A DNA stretch of 64,000 bases from Perca fluviatilis (GCF_010015445.1 NC_053116.1:36725285-36789284), one strand, 5' to 3'; positions 43,509-56,778 are shown, counted from the first letter of the stretch. The notes: generated from the sequence alone by a model not told the origin. Program-made: numbers and translations.

Positions 43509-44449
43509 CACTGTAACAAATTTCATGTTAGTTTAACTTGGAAATGCAAGTTCCCTTGCTGCCTTGAAAATCGAAGTTCACTCAACTTAAAGACTGCCTT
43601 TGTTTCAACTTAGAAATTCAAGTTAATGAGGTTGATGTAACTACAGTGTTCTAGTTTTGTTAAAGTTGTTCTTTTAGTTGATTTAACATTGTATTACTTG
43701 GTTTAACTTCATACTTTAAGTTCAAACAAATCATTTATTTTCTTTAATAATGCAAGAAACCTTCCTTGCCTAGTATAACAGACATACCTTTCTTCTTTAT
43801 TTCAACTCAAACTTTCAAGTTAAAACAACATAACCACATTTATAGCGGAGATACCGTGAGTGGGGCCACCCCAGGTCCCTGTGCAAAATAGCGGCCTCTC
43901 TGCTGATCTTGTGTCACTTGACATAAAATGGCCGCTAGTGAAGTGACACGCCGCAGATTAATGGCTGAAGAAAGCCTATTACTGCTCAACATCTCACACC
44001 GTTATACTCCAGCTCTTCTTACCAAACGTAACAGTCACTTAACTCATGGTTAGAAATTTAAACCAGCACAACAATGACAATTACCAGGAAACAAAACACT
44101 ACATTCTAAACACACGTTTAATAAACGTAATTCATAAAGTTACATTTGTATTTCGAACAAACTGCAAACTTTTCAGCCAATTTTAACAAAACTCTATTTA
44201 CCGCCTTGCATCATGGGAATTGGCCAGCCAGTTGCAGTCCTGACTGCAATTGGTTGATAACTTAACTTACATACCTAAGTTGAATCAATACATACAGTTT
44301 TTTAAATAGTCAACCCAACGAATAAATGCAAGTTTAACTTTCAAAAACTCATAAAGTTGAGTTCAAAATCGACAACTTGTATAAGCTCGTTCAGTTAAAA
44401 ATAAGAAATAAGTGGACATAACTAAATGGGTCTGTAATATTTTACAGTG
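43509..44449. mobile_element. Element Q with CACTGTAA termini
   Basis: Starts CACTGTAACAAATTTCATG and ends with the inverse ...AATATTTTACAGTG. Subterminal AACTTGNAAATGCAAGTT motifs recur. No target duplication settled, no coding. Superfamily unclear. Confidence 0.55.
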
Positions 44450-45490
44450 AACACACAAGTGGTACTTCAGGACACATTTAGAGACACGTAGTGGCTGCCA
44501 GGTGTGAACACACGTACTTGTATCTTGTAGCTATCCACTCAGGATCCAATCACTCAGGACGGATGGTACAGCTTTGGTGCATTTCTGAGATCAAAAGTGC
44601 AATTCTTGATACTACTTGTACAAATTCCAAATCATCTAGTCACTTGTGCACACCATTAAAGCAATTTCTTATTCCTTTGAACAAATTGCAATTGCTTTTT
44701 TACATATTGCAATTGATAATGTACAAGTGTCAGCTTTTTTCCACATTTTCCATTGCTCATGTGATCATTGGCATGAATATTTACTTTTGAGAGATGTACT
44801 AAGGATTTTTAGTGACTGACTAGCTTCAGAAACATATCTATTGTATATTGCAGTTTGTACAAATTGTTCTGAGAAATGCACATATTATTTTGCACATGTT
44901 AGGGATGATGTGAAAAACGCACCAAAGCGACTGAGAAAAACTGTAAAACCAGGTCAGGTCAACACAAGCCCACTGAAAACAGAAAGCCAGTGTTGCTTGT
45001 TTCCCTGGGGTCTGTACGATGTCGTGTGCAAATGTATCACATGGCGCCGCATACAGAGCTCCGTAAGCTGCGTCGTCGTATCGACGGCGATTACAGTTAA
45101 GTTTAGCCAGGAAAAAGTGGGCGTCATGCTGACGACAGTTAAGTTTAGGCACCAAAACGGCTGGTTAAGTTTAGAAAGAAGATTGTTGTTTGGATTGAAA
45201 CACTCCCAAGGAACGAGCACACATTTCCGGGGTGAAAGGTTTTTGTTTTTGGGAAGCAAACGCCGCTCCTTGGCTGGAAAGCGCTGTTTTTAGACCCACG
45301 TAAGTGGCGTGTATGTTTACGCAAAGTCATGCTGCCATGTTGCACATAGCTCCATATGTACATGGATGGTGCATGAGAACAGCCTGTTGTATGTATGAAG
45401 AGCAGGGCAAAACACTAGAGTTTATTAGTTTTGAATAACATAAAGGACACATTTATACTTTCTCTGGAAACATAGTTGCCTGTTGTATTT
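44450..45490. other. Repeat-derived intergenic DNA
   Basis: 45050-45300 is a copy of the ACAGTTAAGTTTAG family. The overlapping 100-150 residue frames on both strands at 44838-45293 arise from it and show no domain. Confidence 0.45.
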
Positions 45491-45657
45491 TTTTGGGCTT
45501 TTCCGCCTTTATTTTGACAGGACAGCTAGGTGAGAGAGAGGGGGAAGACATGCAGGGAATCATCACAGGTCAGATTTGAACCCTGGACCTCTGCATCGAG
45601 GCATAAACCTCCAAGTATATGTGCGCCTTTTCTACCCACTGAACCAACCCGGCCACG
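45491..45657 (-). repeat. tRNA-derived SINE
   Basis: Minus strand: GTGGCCGGGTTGGTTCAGTG (A-box region), B-box GGTTCAAATCT near 45575-45585, then CCCTCTCTCTCACCTAGCTG and an AATAAAGGC tail. A 5' head of the same family lies at 49372-49404. Confidence 0.85.
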
Positions 45658-45841
45658 TATTTTTCACTTTTTAATAGATATTATAAAATATTAAAAAAGA
45701 GAGAAATTCTAAACGTGACATGGCAGAACATATGACTGTGCATATACTATGTTTATGAACAGCAGCCATGGTCCTAAAACAATTTATCAGAGAGAGAGAG
45801 ACTAGGATGGAGCTCAGCCATGATTCAGCAGATCTGTCTGT

Positions 45842-45842
<1 letters not shown>

Positions 45843-45934
<92 letters not shown>
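45843..45934 (+). repeat. (TG)n microsatellite
   Basis: About 45 units. The poly-His/Thr frame on the minus strand is spurious. Confidence 0.97.
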
Positions 45935-45936
<2 letters not shown>

Positions 45937-47688
45937 CAGTGAAGAAGTGGGTCAGCCCGGTCTGAGAGACACTGCAGCTTGTCTCTTTTGGTTTGACTCT
46001 CATGTCTGACATTTTTAGATCCATGTCATATTTAACAATGTTTTGTAACAGGGATATATTTTGCATGGTCTAGACTTGGCCTGGACGAAGCTTTGTGTAC
46101 CTGTAGTTTCTGAGTCAGTGTCTGTCAATATATATATATTCTACTACACTGTTTTGTAGTTTAACTTGTGTTTACATTGCTTTACTTAGTTTTATTGTGA
46201 TTGTATTGTAATACGTTAAAAAGTAAATCATCAAAAAAATGTTTTTTACTTTCACCCCATTGTCTGTTTACTTAGTTTCATGATTCACAGGAAATAACAA
46301 GGTTGAGACAAGTATAGTGTTTTTATTTTGAGTCCATATAAAACATCTTTTACAAATCACAATTTCTACATAATGGCTATTAAAACATATTCCGCTGGGG
46401 CCCGGCGCCTGACAAAACAGAATAGCTAAGTTTTTCTCCACATTTGAGCTGTAGTTGGAATTTTGAATAAAAGATAAGGTCTCTGTGTTCGGATTTTGGG
46501 TTTCAAACAGCATCAGTCACTTCCTGGTCTTCTTTCATAAAATGAGTCATAAAAACGTCCCTGAGACACACTGATGCTGCCATTAGAGTGCACGATGCTG
46601 TGTTTGATCAATACTTCTTTTATGAGGAGATAAAGCCTGAACAGAAAGGGAGAAGCCATTAGGCCCATTCATTATCATGTCAGCTATATGAAACAGCACA
46701 TAAAACAACATGTTTGGTTCTTAAGATGTCCAGGCTGAGTAGAAAATCAGCTACAAAGTCTTTCACTCGCCACATTAGAGAGCGAACAGTTGTAAAGACA
46801 GAACCTAATGCAATACGTAAGCATCAAAAAAATCATCAATGGTTTTGACTATTTTCAGCGACGCTTTATCTGAACAAGTTTACAACACTGATGAAAACCC
46901 CACAGAAGATGTTTTGAAACTGTAATTCAGATGTGCATCATACAAAAAATTTTATAATTAATGTGCCAATGCGTAATGGAAGGGTTACCACCCTCCATAG
47001 ATTGTCTGATTACCTATACTGAACTGATAATGATACATGTTTAAGTAATGGCATCATCATACAGTTTGGCATGCAAAGGGTAATGTCGTTTTTTTTTTTC
47101 TTTTCTTTTAACCTGGACCCTATTTTCACAGGCAATGTGTCTGGGACAGACTAATGTGAACAAAAATCTTTGAAATTGCTCCAGTATTGAGCGAAAACGC
47201 TCTAAGTGCCAGCCACAAACCGGGCTGCAACGTCATAGAGCAAATGTGCATCGTCAATTTCTGTCCACTAAAAGCGCTGTTTTGTGCCGCCGACAGGCTC
47301 ATTACAGGATTATTATTCTAAGTGTCTGACAACATTATGGAAAGGACCTCTGCAGAGATAGACCCTTTTTTTGTTAAAGAGTAAGATCCTTTTTCTTTAA
47401 CCAGAAACAGCTCAGAAATCGCCATCGCTAAACCCACCAGACTCCATTTAAAAAATACAAAACACAAATTTGAACTACTCTGTATTAAGAAAGGTCAAAT
47501 AATAAAACTAAATTTGGTTGGACTTGGACTCACTAGTATTACAATATGATGAGAGCCTATTGGCACGCGTGTGTTTGTTAATGTAAGCTGGTGAACGAGT
47601 GTTGCTGGCTTCAGTCTGTGCAGCACATTAACACATGTCACAGTGACCGTTTACTGTCTGTACACTGACAAGATCTCCTCAATGCTAT
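45935..47688. other. Low-copy intergenic DNA, possible conserved non-coding block
   Basis: 46560-46760 is free of repeats seen elsewhere and motif-rich (GATGCTGTGTTTGATCAATA, AAGCCATTAGGCCCATTC). 47180-47460 looks repeat-derived. No coding. Confidence 0.35.
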
Positions 47689-47709
47689 CTGTGTGTGTGT
47701 GTGTGTGTG

Positions 47710-47770
<61 letters not shown>
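47689..47770 (+). repeat. (TG)n microsatellite
   Basis: About 40 units with one TTG interruption. Confidence 0.97.
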
Positions 47771-47771
<1 letters not shown>

Positions 47772-48099
47772 TTGTGTGTGTTGAGCGCCACGCCCTCCAG
47801 TTCTATATGTTCCAGAACATGTTGTTCTCTGGCAGCCATGCGTTGTATCCTCCCACTGCAGCACATGTGCTCTTACATGTCTCAAAATATGAGAGTGTAC
47901 ATGTGTGCTTTTTGGCTTCTTTAAGGTAAATTAAATATGATTTTTCAATGTGTTGTTGTTTTTTTTTACAGATGAAGCATCAAACTGAGCCAAACAGACA
48001 TAAAGTAAACTTTGAATGGATGCGGATAATCCCACAACTCTCCTTTCTCTCTGTGCAATCTCAGGATTGGATGGAGCCAATATTTCCTGTTTTTTTTAA

Positions 48100-48628
48100 A
48101 TTTCAATTCCAGCGCAAAATGAGCCTAGGGGTTAATAACACATGTGTACCGAGTCGACCGTTCTCTGGGATCTGTTTTCATGCTAATCGAATGTGACCAG
48201 TTTTAGCGCAAACCGCTAATTAGCTTATAACGCTAGTCTTCGGGGCAGAGGTAAAGTAAAAAGAAATCGCTATTTCTACACCACTAATAAGACTCAAAAT
48301 AGCACCACACTTCCAAGGTAGCATAATGAAGGTCCCTACATGTAGACACAAGCATTGAGAACTTTGTAAGTGAACAGACAAGTTTATTAAAAAGATAGTT
48401 TAGAAAGACTGTACCGTTCAGTATACAGGCAGGCGCCATCTTTGGAAAACTGTCACAACATCGTTCTTTACCTTCACCAGTGCCCCGACGACTAGCGTTA
48501 TAAGCTAATTAGCGGTTTGGGCTAAAACTGGTCACATTCAATTAGCACGAAAACAGATCCCAGAGAACGGTCGACTCGGTACACATGTGTTATTAACCCC
48601 TAGGTTCATTTTGTGCCGGATTTGTCCT
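48100..48628. mobile_element. Foldback TTAA element (family P), 529 bp
   Basis: TTAA at 48096-48099 and 48629-48632. Arms of about 140 bp are inverted copies (GCCTAGGGGTTAATAACACA, GCTAATTAGCTTATAACGCT). No coding. Confidence 0.85.
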
Positions 48629-48632
48629 TTAA

Positions 48633-49371
48633 GAAGAGAGAGGACAACAAAATCATCCTCTTTCCTATAGACTCCATTTTCTATTGTTGCTGTCAAGGGA
48701 GTAACTTTGGGTTCAACATGGGGGGTAGGGTTAGGAATTATGCACATCTTAACAACAAAGCATTTAAACTCTTTGACTTCATTACCTCGGCCAGTTTTGA
48801 TTACTGGGGGGTTTGCAACCCCCCACATACCCGAACGTCCGTTACATTCAAGCCGTTGCCAGATGAGTTGCTACAAAGCTAATTAAGACTATCAACTCCA
48901 CCCAACTCTCTCTGTATCTCTCAGTATGGCTACGTTCAGAAGATCATGGCGTCCGGTGACTTTCCCTCGCAGAAACTCGAGTGAAGATAATGAGCTCTTC
49001 TGAAGAGTCCATCATGTTTTTATAATCCTCCGTGTCCTCCTTGGCTACTAGCAGCTGTGTGGAGGAGGGGTGGGGGCGCATTAACGGATTTGTTGTCATT
49101 ACTTCGAATTCCTAATGTAGGGAGACAGAAACTACGCACTATAGCTTTAACTTTTATTTATTTATTGTTTGTAAATAAAGGATTTTGGATCTTGAATCTG
49201 TTCTGGGAACATTTCTCTTACAAAATATACAAATCAAAACAAAAGTCAGACAGAGCAGCAGTAGTCAGTAGGCTATCTTATACAGACAGTATATATATCG
49301 GTCAGGCAATTCCAAAGAACTAATCAAAGAGTGTTAAAACAAACAGACCAAAAACGGAGGAAAAAAAAAAC
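48633..49371. other. Repeat-derived intergenic DNA
   Basis: Includes GAAACTACGCACTATAGCTTTAA at 49128-49150, which looks like one end of another TTAA-target MITE. The other end was not resolved. Confidence 0.4.
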
Positions 49372-49404
49372 GTGGCCGGGTCAGTTGGTAGAGCAACATA
49401 AATC
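49372..49404 (+). repeat. SINE head fragment
   Basis: GTGGCCGGGTCAGTTGGTAG is the A-box head of the SINE at 45491-45657. It is cut off by the element starting at 49405. Confidence 0.65.
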
Positions 49405-50530
49405 AGTCCTTCCAGAAAAATGCAGAGTTTTTTTGTGATTGTTGCGGGCAAAGATCCTTGATTATGCGGCACGTTTTCTTAAAAAATGCGATGGAATATG
49501 TGGGATATTTATGCAATTTTATGCGATGAAACTGCGGGAACTTGCAAAAACTGCAGTTTGATGAAAAAGAGAAAAAAAGTGATCCCACCCCAACACCCTG
49601 CTTTACGATGATGTTCACGTCGCGTAATGACGTCACCTCATAACGTTCCCATGGCAACAGGGGAAAATGGCTGCTCTTGTGTGAAGTAAATGCAAGGGGG
49701 TAAGCTTCGCTTCAGAACTCGAACCTCCTATGGCGCCATTTTGTTGCTACAAAGGGATCACCTCCTGTTAGCATTCCACTGACCGCCTTTTTTTTTGACG
49801 TCACTTTGACAGAGAATAACTTTACATCTGAAGCTTTTAAAGACTCTATTTGTCCGTTGTTTATTTCTAAAGAAACACGACAATGTATAAAAGGCTCCAT
49901 TACCTTGTACCTCACGTTATGGCTCCGTAGCAGACGCTTTTATAACAATAGGCTAACGATTGGGTCATAACCACGAGACTTACTGTCACACAGTAGAGGA
50001 ATTACCGTATAGTACAGGAGAAGCTCACAGGCAGTTTGGACTTCCATTATCTGTTTAGGTTTAATTACTAATGTTAACTAGCATGTTAGTGATCAGTAAT
50101 TAGCCTGTGTCTATGTTATCTCCTTACATATACCTACGCTCTCAGTCTCTGTAAGATTGGGAATGATTGAGATTTCTCTCGGCACAGCTACCAGAAGACT
50201 TCACACTTTCAGACAGGTTGCTCACGTCACATCTACGTTGTCTCTGTCAGTTGGAGGCTGCTCAGTAAAGCTGGCCATCACTGGAAAAGTGCCTCTAATA
50301 TCCTTCACTGGTCTCCGTCCAGAGCAACGGGATCTGTTGGTCCGTTATATATATGTCAATGAGCAAACGCAACATTTTTCAACTTTCTGCTGAGATATAT
50401 TATGTGACTTTTTTGCAACGAAAATGCGGGGATTATGAAATCATGCAAGCCCCGCATATTTTGCGTGGAAATCGGCAATTTATGCGACAAAAGTGCGGCG
50501 TATTTGAAAAAATACGCCACACCTTTCATA
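49405..50530. mobile_element. Element O (CAGTCCTTCCAG type) interrupted by element B
   Basis: Starts CAGTCCTTCCAGAAAAATGC with TGCGG/CCGCA-rich interior. A related copy is at 36560-36700. Sequence resumes after element B at 50370 and continues to about 50530. hAT-like from the CAG start. Right end not proved. Confidence 0.5.
49693..50361 (-). mobile_element. Element B, copy 2
   Basis: Full-length inverse match of 33037-33702 (669 bp). Flanks agtaaatg and agcaaacg match at 6 of 8 positions. Both ends agree to the base with copy 1. Confidence 0.8.
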
Positions 50531-50734
50531 TCTAGCTGTCCTGTCCATTAAAGGCTTAAAAGCCCGTAAATTGTATCTTTATATAAAAACTACAACAACA
50601 AAAATGCTTTAGAAAAATCAGCAAAAAAAAGAAGAAAAGTGAAATTTTTCTTGAAAATAATGACTTTTCTTTATCTTTATCTGATTCAATGTAATCTTGA
50701 ATCTTAAATCTTTTCTGGCAAAATGAAATAACAC

Positions 50735-50773
50735 TGATGATGATGATGATAATGATGATGATGATGATGATGT
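50735..50773 (+). repeat. (GAT)n microsatellite
   Basis: About 13 units with one interruption. Poly-Ile frame on the minus strand is spurious. Confidence 0.95.
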
Positions 50774-50879
50774 ATGATGTTAATTGCACAACTAAATAAT
50801 AGAATAAGACCCCGCTCATAAAAACACATAAATAATAGATTCTTGACGTCTGATTTGTTTTGTCTGGGATTTTAAAGGA

Positions 50880-51113
50880 TTCTCGCGCTCCCATTGGCTG
50901 CTTGCTGCTCGTGTCACAGCTGTTTCTGTCTTGCCTGATTTAGCGATGTCTCGTAACCCCCCCCCCTTCACCCCAGCTCTCCCCTCCCCTCCCCCCCGCC
51001 TTTCAGCTCCTCCTCGCTGCCTATATATATGCCCCTCCCTGCTCCCCTTCTCTCAGTACACTATGTTCTAGCAGCTGAACATAAAGAGCAGAACACTGCC
51101 ATATTGTTGTCTG
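50880..51113 (+). promoter_or_regulatory. Candidate TATA/CCAAT core promoter
   Basis: Inverted CCAAT (CCATTGGCTG, 50891-50900), C-rich SP1/KLF-type runs at 50957-51000, TATA box CTATATATAT at 51021-51030 and an initiator-like TCTCAGTACA about 30 bp further on. A transcript would start just before the long TG repeat. No downstream exon identified. Confidence 0.4.
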
Positions 51114-51223
<110 letters not shown>

Positions 51224-51305
51224 GCGTGTCTGTATCCCGCGGGGTTTCCCTGCTTCCTGCCAATCATTACACTTTCCAAATAAATCAAGCAGCCCAATCA
51301 CACTA

Positions 51306-52537
51306 CAGCTGCAAAGATTCATCGATTAGTTCTCAACTGTCAATTAATCGGCAACTGTTTTGATAATCGATTAATATGAAAATCTAAATTCTCTGATGTC
51401 AGCTTGTTAAATGTGAATATTGTTCTAGTCTCTTCTCTCCTCTGTGACAGGACACCGAATATCTCTAAGTTGAGAGTGAGAAAACAAGGCTTTGGGAAAC
51501 ACTGATCATCATTTTTCACCATTTTTCTGACATGTTATTAAAGTGATGGTTCAGAGTAATTTCACCCTAGGGTCCTTTGCACCATGATCTCGAGCCAAAC
51601 ACCCCCCCAGAAGCTTTTTTCACCTGGGTCTAACATTGGGAGAGTTAGCGTAGCGTAGCGTTATCAGCTGAATAGCTTAGCGCAGGGGCTAATGGATCCG
51701 AAGTGTCTCTTAACATTACCCCACTAATAATGCCCGAAATGATACCAAACGTCTACAGTAGTACAAATAAGTTATGCACTCATAAAACGATGGATTGTAA
51801 AATTTGTAGTACACCAGAAGTTTATGTAAAAGTAACATAACGCCTGCTGGCTTTGCTCTCTGCTGCTGCTGTTACTAGCCGGTAAGAGTAGCTAGGGACA
51901 TCTACAAATTACAACACCGAAAAGATGCAACAAAAATATTTATTAATTTAATGATTAAATAAGGGAATGTCTCCAAACTTACCTCAATTATTACTTGTCT
52001 CCTACTAGTTATACTACAGCACTTACTTTAAAAAATAAGTTAAATTAAAAATATTTTTGTTGCATCTCTTTCGGTGTTTATTTGTATATATGTAACCCCC
52101 TCGTCACAGCAGCGCACACAACAGCAGAAACAGAACGACGACAGACGCTTAGCTATCGGCCTCCACGCAAACTTTAATCACCATTTTATACTTACTAACG
52201 TTCTGGTACTAATCCATCGAACTCTATCGTTGTAAAACCTATATACAGTGAACGTGCAGAATTCGGTCATTATTAGTGGGGTAATGTTAAGAGACACTTC
52301 GGATCCATTAGCCTCTGCGCTAAGCTATTCAGCGGCTAACGCTACTCTACGCTACTCTACGCTAACTCTCCCAATGTTAGACCCAGGTGAAAAAAGCTTC
52401 TGGGGGGGTGTTTGGCTCGAGGTCATGGTGCAAAGGACCCTAGGGTGAAATTACTCCGAACCATCACTTTAACAACTAATCGATTAATCGAGGAAATGAT
52501 CGAAAGATGAATGGACTGTGTGAATCATTGCAGCCCT
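51306..52537. mobile_element. Element G (ATCGATTAATCG type) with nested foldback
   Basis: CAGCTGCAAAGATTCATCGA at the left and ATCATTGCAGCCCTG at the right are inverted. Both subterminal regions hold AATCGATTAATCG motifs. The family H foldback splits it at 51538-52472. Confidence 0.65.
51542..52468. mobile_element. Foldback TTAA element (family H), copy 2
   Basis: TTAA at 51538-51541 and 52469-52472. Tips AGTGATGGTTCAGAGTAATT and inverse. Arms are over 350 bp but more diverged than in copy 1. The 66-residue frame here is not a gene. Confidence 0.9.
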
Positions 52538-52779
52538 GAGTTACACAGCGGGCGTACGGAGCACGGCTTTGTTTTCGGACCAGGACGGTGACACGGCATC
52601 ACAGATCTCCTGCGGAGTTTGTTTATAACTCCTTACTTACTCAATGGCAGGGGTATTCAACTTTCTCTCAGCCAATAGGATCACTGATCTGTTATTCGTT
52701 CTGTATTACGCCCGATCAGCTACTGCAGACAGTATACAGAACAAACATACACAAACTCCCACTCAAACTTGTCTGAGTG

Positions 52780-53115
52780 CCGCCGGATGTCCGTCACTTT
52801 CGTCTTTCTCAAGGGGGGGGGGTAAATCCAGACAGCTAGCTAGACTATCTGTCCAATCAGAGGATTCTCTCGCACGACTAAAACTACCTTTGAACGTACA
52901 CACCACGTTCAACCGAAACAAGTTCCTTCCTGAGACTATTTAGCAGCGGCACCGTTACTCCATGCGGCGCTTAGCACCGCCCAAGACGATTGTGATTGGT
53001 TTAAAGAAATGCCAATAAACCAGAGCACGTTTTCTCCCATCCCAGAATGCTGTGTGGACTAGCCAGACCCTCCTCCGCAGCGCTGTGGAGGAAGGTCTGG
53101 CAATGCGAGACTATG
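52780..53115 (+). mobile_element. Element L, related to family K right end
   Basis: GTTCCTTCCTGAGACTATTT (52922) to GCGCTGTGGAGGAAGGTCTG and GCAATGCGAGACTA. Shared with 39115-39340. No coding. Confidence 0.5.
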
Positions 53116-53261
53116 ATAAAACAAACACAAAAGTGTTACCAGACACTGTTACGTGCCATAAAGGGCAATTCAAGTGATTTAGTGTTGTTACCCTCTCATA
53201 AAGTAGTTTGACTCACGAGAGGAATTAAAAAACATGGTCAGAAAAAGGAATGATACCACTA

Positions 53262-53284
53262 TATATACACATACATATATATAT

Positions 53285-53371
<87 letters not shown>
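53262..53371 (+). repeat. (TA)n microsatellite
   Basis: TATATACACATACA units then about 40 TA units. Poly Ile/Tyr frames are spurious. Confidence 0.97.
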
Positions 53372-53374
<3 letters not shown>

Positions 53375-54182
53375 TATCTCACAAAAGTGAGTACACCCCT
53401 CACATTTTAGTAAATATTTCATTATATCTTTTAATGGGACAACACTGAAGAAATTATACTTTGCTACAATATAAAGTATTAAGTGTACGGCTTGTATAAC
53501 AGTGTAAATGTGCTGTCCCCTCAAAATAACTCAACACACAGCCATTAATGTCTAAACCACTGGCAACATATGTCAGTCCCCCCCTATGTTAAATTCCCAT
53601 AGAGGCAGGCTTTATTTTGAAAGGCCAGTTATTTCATGGATCCAGGATACTATGCATCCTGATAAAGTTCCCTTGGCCTTTGGAATTAAAATAGCCCCCC
53701 CCCCCCACATCATCACATATCCTACACCATACCCCCACATCATCACATATCCTACACCATACCCCACACATCATCACATACCCTTCACCATACCCCCACA
53801 TCATCACATAGCCTTCACCATACCTAGAGATTGGCATGGGGTACTTTCCATAAAATCATTTCTCAATGCAAATCAAACCAGCTATTAGGCTAACTGAAAT
53901 GAAACCATGCCAATCTCTATATGGTGAAGGGTATGTGATGATGTGGGGGTATGGTGAAGGGTATATGATGATGTGGGGGTATGGTGAAGGGTATGTGATG
54001 ATGTGGGGCTATTTTAATTCCAAAGGCTAAGGGAACTTTATCACATTTACACTGTTATACAAGCTGTACACTTTATACTTTACATCGTAGCAAAGTGTAA
54101 TGTCTTCAGTGTTGTCCCATTAAAAGATATAATGAAATATTTACTAAAATGTGAGGGGTGTACTCACTTTTGTGAGATACTG
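53372..54182. mobile_element. Tc1-type MITE, 811 bp
   Basis: Ends CAGTATCTCACAAAAGTGAG and its inverse, TA at 53370-53371 and 54183-54184. The middle is a foldback with a short VNTR (ACACCATACCCCCACATCAT on the left, its inverse on the right). No transposase. Inserted at the edge of the TA microsatellite. Confidence 0.9.
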
Positions 54183-54184
54183 TA

Positions 54185-55009
54185 TATACCTATATATACA
54201 CGATATAATATCTCAAAGAGTGGATCCTGTCTGGTGTTTCTGGGCTGATAAAACAAACCCTGTGGGATAATCCAGAGAGGATTAGTGACAACTGTGGGAA
54301 ACAACTTCCTCCATTTTGGTGCCCTGTGTCTAAATAAACAGTGACGGGACATAGGCGCTGTAAAACAAACCAATATTCATGTTTGCAATGCGGCAAAGCA
54401 GCCACAGGAATCGAACCATTACCAGTCCATCACTCGTAACACTGACATCTGTTGTTGCTGGCTGTTCAACCCAATGTCAGTTAAAAGAGAAAGTGGGCTT
54501 TGTGTCCACACATACTGTACATCTACACAGCCTACACAGGGACTCCCAAAAAAAAAAAAAAAACCCCCCAAAGGGGGGTTTTTTTTTAAATTTTTTTTTT
54601 TTTTCCTAAGTTTCAGATTTAACTACAGAAAACGTGATACCACAACTGTCAGATGTTTGCTCTAAACATGAATATGCACGTGCACATCAGCTGTCACACG
54701 CATGCACGTATAACTGACCTAACTAAACTAAAATCTTAACTATAATGTTTCTGTTTTTCAGCAAAAAACAGATTAAGGGATTGAATATATGGAGATAACA
54801 TTTACATTAGGATATCATTCAACGCTTAATAAATATAATAAGATTTGTATTTTTTTCTTTAATTATCTATAGGACAGCTGAAGACATGAAAGGTGTGAGA
54901 GAGAGAGAGAGATGGGGAATGACTCTGTATATGGGCGCGCACTCTACCAGGTGAGCTTCCCAGGTGCCCGATCGTGGCCTTTTTAAATAAAAAATAAAAA
55001 CACAATTTC
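54185..55009. other. Unassigned DNA with SINE fragment
   Basis: 54548-54604 is A-run, C6, AAA, G6, T-run, a perfect hairpin of low complexity (possible artefact). CTCTACCAGGTGAGCTTCCC at 54943-54962 is an inverted SINE head. No gene. Confidence 0.5.
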
Positions 55010-55769
55010 CACAATGTCATAGTTTTGTTCATTTATTTCAAGAAAAGTTGTCAAATATATTTACAGCAACAACAAAAAAAAACACGATGCTTTCTCAAAC
55101 ATCTAATGGCTCCTGTCAGCGTCATTAAAAAGCAGTTCTTATTAAAACATACATTTCTGTTCTGTACACACTGGAAATATGCACTAAAAGAAAAAAAAAA
55201 GAAGAAAAAAAAAAAAGTTCAAGATATTACACACAACGGTTTGAGAAAGGTGTGGCTCTGTACGGTGTTTGCAGTGAGGCAGTGAAACATTTTGCATAGT
55301 GTGTGAGTGTTTTCAAGTGGAATCATTATGAGTCTTAGAGAGAGAGAAATGAAAACGGCTCATACGAAAAGTACAGTGACAGTGGACAGTTTTAGTAGTG
55401 ATGATTAAGTTGTAAATATCTGCTGTTAGCAATAACTATATGTTCTCTTTAATGCCTAAAGAAACGAGCATACTGAACGCTGCAGAGCAGGTCAGAGATT
55501 GAACATCTCAGCATGAAGAGTGAATGACTGATTTTCTACGTGCTACACTGGTCCTTTGGTGAAAAGTTAAAGTCTCACCCCGAAATTGAACATCTTTCAT
55601 GTTATAACAACAGCAATGGGTTAGCATTCAACAACTTCTCGCTCCCGATATCTCCGTACGCACACAGAGTCCCTTACATTCAGCATAAGTGTCCGTTTTC
55701 TTTTGCTTTCATAGGAAATTGAACATTCAAAAGGAAGCACTTTTTATGGAGGCCCTAAAGAGACATGTG

Positions 55770-56060
55770 GGATTGCTTTTTTTTCGCGTGAGCACAAGAA
55801 ACTTTCTCGTGAACACAGGATTCTTTCGCGTGCTCACGAAAAACGTTTCTTGTGCGGTATTCATCTTTCTGAAAACGCAACGGAATGTCCCGGATAGTAT
55901 CGTCAACAAATAAGGTTCATGCTGTGGATGTGAAATATTAACGATAGCCGCATGACGTTAGCAGTACTTTGTTAGCATCGTTGTGTTAGCCTTAGATTGG
56001 TTTCTCGTGAGCACGAGATACTTTCGCATGCTCACGAGGAAATGGTTTGCGTGCGTCCGT
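55770..56060. repeat. Family R copy 2
   Basis: Repeated GTGAGCACAAGAAACTTTCTCGT-type motifs in both orientations and ACGTTAGCAGTACTT, shared with 37190-37340. Confidence 0.55.
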
Positions 56061-56435
56061 TAAGCCGCCTACACGCGATCAGGGGTGAAACCGCGGGGGA
56101 GGGCGGCGCCGCCCGACTAGCATCTGGGATTTCTCGCTGTGCGCTGCGCTCAAAGTAAAAATTATTTCAACTTTGACCTCGTTGCGGCTGACCTTTCAAG
56201 GCGCAACCAATTCCAGAACGTTCCCGCGCTGCGCTTTGCGTCTCTGCTCTGCGCCCTACCTCACGGACTCACCGCGGATCTCTGGGAGGTGGCTTTAAGG
56301 TCTCTGTATGCCTCAAATGAAGGGCTTGTCAGATTGTCCAACAAAACAGACAATTTGAACTCTTTTAACTTGTCATTTTATTCTTCACTCAGTTCATTCT
56401 GTTACAGTTCGTGGTAATGGCCGAATTCAACACCA

Positions 56436-56436
<1 letters not shown>

Positions 56437-56482
<46 letters not shown>

Positions 56483-56515
56483 GGATTGATTGATTGAGGA
56501 TTGATTGATTGATTG
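56437..56515 (+). repeat. (GATT)n microsatellite
   Basis: GATT units with GAGGATT interruptions. Confidence 0.95.
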
Positions 56516-56778
56516 GGCAGCCGGTGGGATGCAGCCATGAGTCGGCTCTAACTGCCTTTTGACACTTCTGACCTAAGACATGGTTGTATTACCCACCACG
56601 CCAACTTATTTGTTTGAAACACACAAAGGCCTTCAGGCATAGACTCCTTCGGGCACTAATATAGCCTCATGGGAGCTGTAGTTGTTGAACGCAAACAACA
56701 TTGTTGTGCTCGACTATCTCTGTGATACAGCCGTTAAGAGGGAAGGTAACAGGTTGCAGATGTTGTATCACAAAGGGT

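Noticed and set aside
44838..45293. Overlapping 100-150 residue frames on both strands
   Set aside because: They lie in a dispersed repeat (ACAGTTAAGTTTAG family), with no domain or splice evidence.
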